Assembly (NCBI GenBank): GCA_964589365.1
Contig: CAZPTQ010000036.1
Span: 1 to 31,567, forward strand
DNA length: 31,567 bases
Source: M3007 sp964589365
Lineage (GTDB): Bacteria; Bacteroidota; Bacteroidia; Chitinophagales; Saprospiraceae
Direction of reading: 5' to 3'
Below, piece by piece: positions 1 to 6,363 of the stretch (position 1 is the stretch's first letter; every line of letters starts with the position of its first letter). Position numbers and translations under genes: made by a program. The notes beneath the pieces are model-generated. The model was not told the DNA's origin, did no database searches, and worked only from the letters and a program-made list of their open reading frames with translations.

Positions 1-40
1 AAAAATAGCGGCCGTATGATGGAACAAAGGGTGGCATCAA

Positions 41-601
41 ATGACTAAGTTATTTGGTGCCGCGTTCCTAACGGTACTTCCCTTCTGTTGCTTTTCACAA
101 TCTAATTCTATCAGAATTGATGCGCTTTTCAAAAAGTTTTGTGGAGCACCGATAATGGCAGAGGTTGAAACGGACAAGTTCCAGTTCGATACAAGCGAGG
201 CGATAATCATTACTGGTGTAGCGATAAATTACGCTAAAAAAGACAGTATGTTTTTTGCATCAGTTCCCGATGGTGCTAATTTCGATATTGGTATTTCTTT
301 AAAAAATTTAGGCACGGGCGAAAGCTACTACATTTCTAATTTTTTGCAACCAGGTGATGCTCATTGGCAAGGTACTATTAGATATCTAGCACCTGGTGAA
401 CGTTTTGTGGTTTTTTCAACGAACCTCAGAGAGCTGGCCAAAAGATCACTCAGTCTTTCCACATCTGAAACAGCGGTTCATAGTATTTAGGATATTAGGA
501 CAAAACCGATCTATCTACCTTCTGGCATATATGAACTGAAGTGGATGGGCAGCGGTGTCTTTTGGGATTTCTAAGCCGCTATATTTGGAAATAAAGTAAC
601 A
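41..601 (+). pseudogene. Broken gene for a small secreted protein (stop plus frameshift)
   Basis: The open part (41-490, 149 codons) begins with a signal peptide (MTKLFGAAFLTVLPFCCFSQ). I recognise no known domain. After the TAG at 488-490 the same frame continues to encode a plausible tail (IYLPSGIYELKWMGSGVFWD) up to 572. One frame over, the tail finishes as ISKPLYLEIK and stops at about 601. The other tail in this window, at 1780-2058, has the same pattern: an LAP-E segment, then LNPGIYEFTW, then ASKPLFFKIR at its natural end. That comparison indicates a gene carrying one nonsense change and one frameshift. Its function is unknown. The signal peptide implies export to the periplasm, outer membrane or outside. 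A sequencing or assembly error could also produce both lesions. Confidence 0.6.
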
Positions 602-615
602 AGGAAAGTGGGCCT

Positions 616-1296
616 TTGAGTTTAGTGCCGAAACTTGATTTGCCAATCTCATCCTTCACTGAAGCCATCCTTTCCGTGACCTTCCGCTTTCACCAACCAA
701 CATTCCCGCTCAACTTAGCCGTAGAGAACATCGTTTTCTACGAAGGCTATTCCCCGCCGCACCACAAGGAGCGTCTGCTGCCCGACGGTGGCATAGATCT
801 GGTGATTGACCTGACGCAAGTGCCTAATAATCTGTATGATAACGAGGATTTTGGGCAATTTGCCTCCTTCAAAAAATCTTGGATTTCGGGCTTCCGGCGG
901 GAGTTTATAACCATTGACGCGGGACAAAATTCGAGCATGATGGTGGTGCGTTTCCGGGCAGGGGCGGCAAATTTTCTGTTCAAATTTCCATTGACCAAAC
1001 TCGCCGATTCCGTAGTGGAAATGGACACGATTTGGGGCAGCGATTTCCTTCATTTGCGTGAACACTTGCTCGAACAGCCCACGCCGGATACAAAAATCAC
1101 GGCCTTAGAAACCTGGTTGCTCCGACGTTTACGCCCTGAATCAGCCCCTCATCCCGTGGTAGGCTACGCGCTTGAGCGCATTCACCAAAGTCAAAACCGT
1201 AGAAAATTCGAAGGCGTGGATTCTATGGGCAAATTGCCAAATCAATGTTTCAAAAATGTGAGCCTATGCAAGGGAAAATTCCCAGACATGCCCTAA
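616..1296 (+). pseudogene. AraC-family regulator remnant: DUF6597-type sensor domain without HTH
   Basis: Residues about 35-180 match the N-terminal domain (DUF6597 type) of a group of AraC regulators: VENIVFYEGY, then LLPDGGIDLVIDL, then SGFRREFITIDAG, then MVVRFRAGAANFLF, then LREHLLEQPTPD. This domain is normally followed by a helix-turn-helix pair of about 100 residues. Here HPVVGYALERIHQSQNRRK marks where the first HTH helix should begin. After it the sequence loses any resemblance to an AraC HTH and stops about 30 residues later. The apparent start is a TTG, and the first 25 residues also do not resemble the family, so both ends may be damaged. Without the HTH it should not bind DNA, and it is most simply read as a pseudogene. 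It sits among other broken genes. Confidence 0.6.
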
Positions 1297-1442
1297 GGAA
1301 AAAACACTGACAACTAAACTTAATAGCTATGGATCAAGCAGAAATCACCATGATCGAAAACCTCCAAAAAAACACCGGAAAAAACCTCGACGAGTGGAAA
1401 AAAATCGCGCTCGCAAGTGGCTTCCAAAAGCACGGTGAAATC

Positions 1443-1779
1443 CTCAGCCTCGAAATCCAGCGGATGCCAAAGGCGGCAGGCGCGACGTTTTTCCACCCAA
1501 AAGAACGCACCTTACCTTTCCGTCGTAACACCCAGCACCCACGACATGAGCACCTTACGCGGCTGGTGGGAAGAAGACCGCGCGCTTACACAACGGTTCT
1601 ACAACGAAATGCTACAACGCCCGGGCGATGCCCCCTACTTCTGCGAGCCATGGGTGAATAAAATCCTGCTCGAACAACATTTCCATTCCCCAGCCATGTG
1701 GGCCATTTTCCAACTGCAAGACCTGCTGGGCATGGACGCAACGCTCCGCCGCAAAAACCCGCATGACGAGCGCATCAAC
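1443..1779 (+). pseudogene. Frameshifted C-terminal fragment of 4-alpha-glucanotransferase (MalQ/DPE2 type)
   Basis: The fragment begins with LEIQRMPK and FHPKE in the frame of the upstream DUF4287 start. One frame over, from about 1503, it continues as YLSVVTPSTHDMSTLRGWWE, then APYFCEPWV, then SPAMWAIFQLQDLLGMD and ERIN. This order of motifs (STHDMSTLRGWWEED, CEPW, PSMW-FQLQD, ERIN) is the C-terminal third of GH77 amylomaltases of the plant DPE2/Bacteroidota type. One base is missing near 1500. The N-terminal carbohydrate-binding modules, most of the catalytic barrel and the sequence that normally follows ERIN are absent, so it cannot be functional. It must have been copied or rearranged from a full malQ elsewhere, or be an assembly chimera. 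Confidence 0.7.
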
Positions 1780-2058
1780 AGGACAATCAATTTCCACTAT
1801 ATCGAAATAAGTGAGCGCGTGACCCTGCCTCAAGGCAATAATGCAATCCGGATAACACTTGCTCCGGAAACAAGGATCGAAATTTTTTCCCTCAATTTGA
1901 AAGATGTATTGAAGCAAGGATTTAACCGCTCAAATCCCGTCACCCCGGAAGATGATTTTGTGGTTGAGCATTTCAAACTTAACCCGGGTATTTATGAATT
2001 CACCTGGAGCGTTGGCTTTGATTATGCTTCAAAGCCGCTATTCTTTAAAATAAGGTAG
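1780..2058 (+). pseudogene. C-terminal fragment of a second copy of the secreted protein seen at 41-601
   Basis: After the glucanotransferase motif ERIN the reading frame changes character to NFHYIEISERVTLPQ, then IRITLAPETRIEIFSLNL, then LNPGIYEFTW and ASKPLFFKIR before the TAG at 2056-2058. This aligns along its length with the end of the broken gene at 41-601: SYYISNFLQPG, IRYLAPGERFVVFSTNL, LPSGIYELKW, ISKPLYLEIK. The natural stop appears to be retained, but the signal peptide and N-terminal half are missing. It shares one open frame with the preceding glucanotransferase piece from about 1503, so a chimeric protein of roughly 190 residues could in principle be made. I infer that it is debris. 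Confidence 0.55.
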
Positions 2059-2231
2059 CAGACCAAAACACGCCTCGAAGTAGGGCTGAATATGAAAGGG
2101 ATCACCGCTTCCAGCAAACTCGAATCCAACCCGCCCGGCGGTATGTGTACCCACAAAATCCGCGTAGAAAAAGCAGCAGACATTGATACCGAGGTGTTTG
2201 CTTGAATCCGTGAGGCATATAGCCAGGCGGG

Positions 2232-2993
2232 TTAACGCAGCCCGATCACCCCCATTCCCCTACCCGTCACGCCCTGGTCTTTTCGATGAGAGAAAAAATC
2301 GGCGGCATGGCGCATGGTGCAGTAGGGCGAGATTTCAATGTGCGCTTTGGGAAGGCCGAATGCAAGCAGTTGCGCCGCGTTGGCTTTTTTCAAATCCACG
2401 AAATACTTACTGCACTCGGCATCAAAACGTTTGAACGGCTCGGCGAACGCTGCGGCTACCTCATCGCCCACCTCGAAAGAACACTCGTCAATGCAGGCTC
2501 CGATATAAGCAAAACAATCTTCGCCGCTCGTTCCAAAGGCTTTTTGCATAAAATTCAAGGTTTTAGCCACGATTTCCACTACCGTGCCGCGCCAACCCGC
2601 GTGAACGGCCCCCACTGCCTGATGCCGGGCATCGTACACCAAAATCGGCGTGCAATCTGCCACCGAAACTGCCAGCAAAATACCTGGAACGTTTGTCACC
2701 AGGGCATCAAACCCTTCAGCACCTCCAGGGGTAGTCGCGTAGCGGATTTGGTCGCCATGTACCTGTTTTGACCAGGCCATTTGTTCGGGTTGGAAACCCA
2801 GCGTTGAGCAAAAACGGCGACGGTTTTCGGCCACATTGAAAGGGACATCAGCCGTGTTTTTGCCGAGATTGAGCGATTGATACGGGGCCGGGCTAACACC
2901 ACCGTGCCGGGTGCTTTGCGCAGCGGCGAGTACCGGGAATTGGGTGAATATTTTGGGTTCAATCGTCATTAAGTCATCCGTCATTGTAGTCAT
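2232..2993 (-). CDS. pgeF: Peptidoglycan editing factor / purine nucleoside phosphorylase (YfiH/PgeF, laccase domain)
   Basis: This is a cytoplasmic metalloenzyme of the Cu-oxidase_4 (DUF152, YfiH) family, known as a purine nucleoside phosphorylase/adenosine deaminase and as PgeF, which keeps incorrect precursors out of peptidoglycan. The family metal site is visible as the His in KQVHGD, the Cys in VADCTP and the His in HAGWRG. The family end motif is also there, as SHRKDQGVTGRGMGVIGL. The frame is open to 3092, but the upstream part is low-quality sequence. I place the start at 2993 (MTTMTDDLMTIEPK); 2984 and 2969 are equally possible, and 2969 fits the usual family length best. It is divergent from the ABC permease operon and ends against the DUF5655 remnant. 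Confidence 0.88.
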   Translation of the reverse strand: MTTMTDDLMTIEPKIFTQFPVLAAAQSTRHGGVSPAPYQSLNLGKNTADVPFNVAENRRRFCSTLGFQPEQMAWSKQVHGDQIRYATTPGGAEGFDALVTNVPGILLAVSVADCTPILVYDARHQAVGAVHAGWRGTVVEIVAKTLNFMQKAFGTSGEDCFAYIGACIDECSFEVGDEVAAAFAEPFKRFDAECSKYFVDLKKANAAQLLAFGLPKAHIEISPYCTMRHAADFFSHRKDQGVTGRGMGVIGLR

Positions 2994-3114
2994 TATTACC
3001 CGCTGTAGCCTTGGCGAAGGCGGGGCATCATTTTTTAAACCCTCCAAAGTCCGCTTTTTATCGAATTTTAAAAACCTTGTCTCTATTAGCAAAAAATAGC
3101 GGCAAATGCTGCGC

Positions 3115-3122
3115 TACTTTTG
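3115..3122 (+). promoter_or_regulatory. Probable -7 promoter element for the permease-kinase genes
   Basis: TACTTTTG at this position fits the Bacteroidota -7 consensus TAnnTTTG. It lies about 68 bases before the chosen permease start at 3190, so transcription would begin near 3128. No clear -33 TTTG is visible. Confidence 0.4.
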
Positions 3123-3189
3123 GAACGCCAAACACTGGCCTCCCGCTAAGATCCTAATTTCCCAATATCATAATATCAAATCCAACGCA

Positions 3190-4428
3190 ATGCCATTTTC
3201 AGAAATACTCAGCATGGCTTTCAAGAACATCCGTGCCAACATGGTGCGCTCGGTACTTACCTTGCTTATCATTGCTTTTGGCATTATGGCATTGGTGGGA
3301 ATCTTGACGGCCATTGATGCGATTGCCTTTTCGCTCAGCGACAATCTTTCTAACCTGGGAGCCAACTCGTTCAGCATTGAGCGGAAGTGGAACGATGTGA
3401 AGAGCAACCGCCATGGCAAACAGCAAAAACCAGCCGAACCTGTGACCTACAAGCAGTCCATGGAGTTCAAAGAGCGCTTTGATTTCCCTGCAAAAGTCGC
3501 TGTCGGTTGCTATGGAACAGGCAATGCAACGGTAAAATTTGGGGAAGAAAAATCCAATCCGAATGTGATTTTCAATGGTGCGGACGAAAATTTTATGGAC
3601 GTGAAGGGTGTGGATATTGCGCTTGGACGCAATTTTTCAAAAATAGAAGTAGAAAGTGGCGCACCTGTAGCCGTCATCGGGTCGGACATAGTAAAAATGC
3701 TTTTTAATGGGAAAAACGAAAAAGCCCTCGATCAAATCATCAGTGTGAACGCACACCGATACCGGGTAGTGGGGGTGATGGCGAAAAAAGGTTCTTCGAT
3801 GAATGAATCGGGCGACCGCAAGATATACGCCCCCTTGGTAAACGTTAAATCACTTTTTGGCGACGATACACGAGATTATTTTCTGATGGTGGCCGTGCAA
3901 AACGCGACCGACATGGATGCTGCCCAATCTGAAGCCACCGGACTTTTCCGTCAAATTCGCGGACTGCGACCCGGTGAAGAAGATGATTTCAAACTCTTTG
4001 CAAGCGACGGCATCGTTGCCATCCTGAAAGAAAATACCGTGACACTGCGCCTTGCTGCTGTCGCTATCGGCTTGATGACCCTGCTCGGCGCAGCCATAGG
4101 CCTGATGAACATAATGCTCGTGAGTGTGACGGAGCGCACTCGCGAAATTGGTATTTCCAAAGCCCTGGGCGCTACCCGCCGCAGCATCATGCTTCAATTT
4201 CTGACCGAAGCCATCACGATTTGCCAAATCGGTGGACTGGTGGGTATTTTCCTCGGTATCCTAATTGGCAACATCATGACGCTCGTGCTGGGTGGTTCAT
4301 TTCTGATTCCCTGGGCCTGGATGGCCCTCGGATTCACACTTTGTATGGTCGTAGGCGTAGTATCCGGTTTTTATCCCGCCATGAAAGCTGCGCGGCTGGA
4401 CCCGATTGAGTCGCTGCGCTATGAATGA
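3190..4428 (+). CDS. ABC transporter permease, MacB/FtsX type
   Basis: This 412-residue inner-membrane permease has the MacB layout: one N-terminal membrane helix (about residues 18-45), a large periplasmic domain of about 220 residues (MacB_PCD), then three C-terminal helices (FtsX domain). The family signature VTERTREIGISKALGA and the end motif GFYPAMKAARLDPIESLRYE are present. The ATG at 3190 (MPFSEILSMAFKNIRAN) was chosen because family members start just before this segment; the extra 28 upstream codons read like untranslated sequence. Such permeases work with a separate ATPase, and none is encoded next to it here. The stop overlaps the start of the histidine kinase (ATGA), so the two are probably translationally coupled. 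The substrate is unknown; relatives export peptides, lipoproteins or antibiotics. Confidence 0.88.
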   Translation: MPFSEILSMAFKNIRANMVRSVLTLLIIAFGIMALVGILTAIDAIAFSLSDNLSNLGANSFSIERKWNDVKSNRHGKQQKPAEPVTYKQSMEFKERFDFPAKVAVGCYGTGNATVKFGEEKSNPNVIFNGADENFMDVKGVDIALGRNFSKIEVESGAPVAVIGSDIVKMLFNGKNEKALDQIISVNAHRYRVVGVMAKKGSSMNESGDRKIYAPLVNVKSLFGDDTRDYFLMVAVQNATDMDAAQSEATGLFRQIRGLRPGEEDDFKLFASDGIVAILKENTVTLRLAAVAIGLMTLLGAAIGLMNIMLVSVTERTREIGISKALGATRRSIMLQFLTEAITICQIGGLVGIFLGILIGNIMTLVLGGSFLIPWAWMALGFTLCMVVGVVSGFYPAMKAARLDPIESLRYE

Positions 4429-5447
4429 TAACTATGCTACAAAAACTCCTCTCTGGTCGTGGCCGCCTGATTACCCATTTTTCGGGTTGGGCTTTGGTGA
4501 CTCTGGTCACATTCTACCTGATTTCGGGTATGCGTCCGCCGGGGGAAGCGCTCGGGCGAACCGTGATGTTCGTCATTTTTCCGATGGTGCTTTTTTACAC
4601 CAATGCACGTGTGCTGACCAATCAGTATTTTGAAGCGCAGAAATATGGTCAGTGGGCTGTTTTGTCCATTGTGCTTTGGTTGGGAATGGCTGCGCTGAGG
4701 GTTTGGACTGAATTGGCGATATTCGGGGGCAATATTTTGAGCACCCAGGAAAGGACTGTGGGAAACGGCACAAAAATGTTTCTCGTGACCGCATTGATCT
4801 ATTTTGTTTTGATGATTTTTAGCGGGTTGTACCAATTGTTGGAAAACCGCCGCGCACTCGAAGAGCGCCACGCCGAAGCACAATTGAATTACCTGAAAGC
4901 CCAAATAAACCCCCATTTTCTTTTCAACACCCTGAACAACATCTACGCCGCAGCAACGCTTCAGCACCCTAATACTGCCCAAATGGTGCTTCGCCTCAGC
5001 GATCTGCTACGCTATGTCACCTATGATGGCCAACATGACCAAGTGTCGCTGTCAAAAGAAATCGCACAAATCCGTGCTTATATCGAACTATTTCAATTGA
5101 AAGCGGAAAACCCCTTGCCAATTACACTAGAGATAGAAGGCGAAATAGAGAATAGGCAGATTGAGCCTTTGCTGCTGCTGCCTCTTGTTGAAAATGCGTT
5201 GAAACATGGCGATTTGGAAACAAACCCCGACGGTTTCCTCCGCATTTTGCTGCGCAACGAGCCTAAACAATTCACTTTTTTGGTAGAAAACTCTTTTGAT
5301 CCCGACAATCAACAAAAGGACAAGCAGGGTGGTGTTGGATTGGAGAATATTCAGCAAAGGCTTGGACTCCTTTACACCGGGCGATATTTACTCGAGGTAA
5401 AAACAGGGGAGGGGCGCTATGCTGCAAAATTGCAATTGTTCGATTAA
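4425..5447 (+). CDS. LytS-type sensor histidine kinase (His_kinase PF06580)
   Basis: This 340-residue membrane kinase has four hydrophobic segments in residues 15-140, a short coiled-coil linker, then the PF06580 domain with the phospho-acceptor His at about 164 in NPHFLFNTLN. The ATP-binding parts follow: VENALKHG (Asn 256) and GGVGLENIQQRL (about 301). It has no periplasmic sensor domain, so the membrane part itself, or the neighbouring permease, may sense the signal. The start overlaps the permease stop as ATGA; a second ATG nine bases later (MLQKLL) is also possible. The partner response regulator follows 140 bases downstream. Confidence 0.9.
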   Translation: MITMLQKLLSGRGRLITHFSGWALVTLVTFYLISGMRPPGEALGRTVMFVIFPMVLFYTNARVLTNQYFEAQKYGQWAVLSIVLWLGMAALRVWTELAIFGGNILSTQERTVGNGTKMFLVTALIYFVLMIFSGLYQLLENRRALEERHAEAQLNYLKAQINPHFLFNTLNNIYAAATLQHPNTAQMVLRLSDLLRYVTYDGQHDQVSLSKEIAQIRAYIELFQLKAENPLPITLEIEGEIENRQIEPLLLLPLVENALKHGDLETNPDGFLRILLRNEPKQFTFLVENSFDPDNQQKDKQGGVGLENIQQRLGLLYTGRYLLEVKTGEGRYAAKLQLFD

Positions 5448-5587
5448 GGGAAGAATCCGCTTCACTCATGCTAGATTTGCCGCCCTTGCCGCAAGGGGTT
5501 TACGGTTGGGCTGTTGATGGGATATTGCAAGGCAAGCTGGTAAGAATGTGAGCATTTTGACAAGGACAATCTACAACAAAATCAACA

Positions 5588-6292
5588 ATGAACTTCCGCT
5601 GCTTACTCGTTGACGACGAGCACCTTGCCCTGGCCCTACTTGAAAAATTCGTGGCGGACACTCCCGGCCTCGAAGTCGTTGCTGCCTGCAAAAGCCCCAT
5701 TCGCGCCATCGAACTGCTGCAAAGCGAGCCAATTGACCTGCTTTTTCTCGATATTCAGATGCCGATTTTGAGTGGCCTCAGCCTGCTGAAATCAGTGTCG
5801 CGCAAACCAGTCACCATCTTTACTACCGCTTATCCGCAACATGCCATTGACGCATTCGACCTTGATGCGGTAGATTATCTGCTTAAACCCTATTCCTTCG
5901 AGCGATTCACCCATGCAGTAGAAAAAGCTTTTGTCCTGCTCCGACAGCGCGCAGAAAATGCCTCTTCCAAACCCGATGGTTACCTCACCGTAAAAGCCGA
6001 TCGACAGTGGGTCAAAATCCCCATCGCCGACATTCGTTACATCGAAGGCTGGAAGGAATACGTCAAGATTTTTGTTGAAAACGAGAAAGTTGTGACGCTC
6101 GAAAGCCTCAACAACCTGGAAGCCACTTTACCTGCCGAACATTTTTTGCGCGTACACAAATCCTTCATTGTGGCAAAAAATCGGGTACAGAAAATGGATG
6201 GGGAGGCACTGATTTTGATTGGCAATGTGCGCATTCAGGTGGCACGGGCGCGGAAGAAGGAGGTGGTGGAAATTTTGTTCAAACAGGGCTAA
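5588..6292 (+). CDS. LytTR-family response regulator
   Basis: The 234 residues split into a receiver domain (1-120) and a LytTR DNA-binding domain (about 130-232). The receiver has the acidic pair in LLVDDE, the phosphorylated Asp 55 in LDIQMP, the Thr in FTTAY and Lys 100 in LLKPYSF. The LytTR part shows ADIRYIEGWKEYVKI and LRVHKSFIVAKNRV, both typical. It should be phosphorylated by the kinase just upstream and bind direct repeats in target promoters. The 140-base gap to the kinase contains a small hairpin (CCCTTG-CCG-CAAGGG, 5483-5497) without a T-run. A strong terminator follows at 6298. Likely targets include the permease operon itself, as in other Bacteroidota LytS/LytT sets, but no binding site was identified. 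Confidence 0.92.
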   Translation: MNFRCLLVDDEHLALALLEKFVADTPGLEVVAACKSPIRAIELLQSEPIDLLFLDIQMPILSGLSLLKSVSRKPVTIFTTAYPQHAIDAFDLDAVDYLLKPYSFERFTHAVEKAFVLLRQRAENASSKPDGYLTVKADRQWVKIPIADIRYIEGWKEYVKIFVENEKVVTLESLNNLEATLPAEHFLRVHKSFIVAKNRVQKMDGEALILIGNVRIQVARARKKEVVEILFKQG

Positions 6293-6297
6293 AGATA

Positions 6298-6334
6298 ACG
6301 GGCGACCTCGCTTCACGCGAGGCCGCCCGTTTTT
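6298..6334 (+). terminator. Rho-independent terminator after the response regulator
   Basis: A 14-bp stem with one mismatch (6298-6311 pairing with 6317-6330, five-base loop) is followed by a run of T. It starts six bases after the response-regulator stop and lies between this gene and the convergent infB. Confidence 0.85.
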
Positions 6335-6340
6335 ATTTTA

Positions 6341-6363
6341 ACGAACTGAAGTTCGTGCTACTT
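6341..6363. repeat. REP-like palindrome at the end of infB
   Basis: ACGAACTGAAGTTCGT is a perfect inverted repeat. Read on the minus strand it follows AGTAGC, giving GTAGCACGAACTTCAGTTCG. The same head (GTAGCACG) and the same stem-loop layout with different stem bases occur at 17731. The infB stop codon (6358-6360) lies inside the element. Confidence 0.5.

Larger units (their letters stand above)
1329..2235 (+). pseudogene. DUF4287-DUF5655 gene with its middle replaced by foreign sequence
   Basis: The first 38 codons (1329-1442) are a DUF4287 start: MIENLQKNTGKNLDEWKKIA followed by ASGFQKHGEI. The matching C-terminus, of DUF5655 type, reappears at 2059-2235: QTKTRLEVGLNMKG, then GGMCTHKIRVEKAADID, then IREAYSQAG and TAA. 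In many bacteria these two domains form one protein of about 190 residues. Here everything between them is replaced by 1443-2058, which encodes a piece of 4-alpha-glucanotransferase and a piece of another secreted protein. The tail also carries a TGA (2203-2205) where the family has a conserved tryptophan, a simple TGG to TGA change. The function of the family is not established. The 3' end overlaps the end of pgeF on the other strand by four bases. Confidence 0.65.

Noticed and set aside
1..2235. A novel defence or toxin cassette
   Set aside because: The pieces match known non-defence families or are unidentified secreted fragments, and all carry breaks; decay is the simpler reading.
3850..4227. 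Minus-strand frame opposite the ABC permease
   Set aside because: It is a shadow frame; the permease signature motifs lie on the plus strand.
5483..5499. Hairpin CCCTTG-CCG-CAAGGG between kinase and response regulator as a terminator
   Set aside because: The stem is short and no T-run follows, so I do not call it a terminator.
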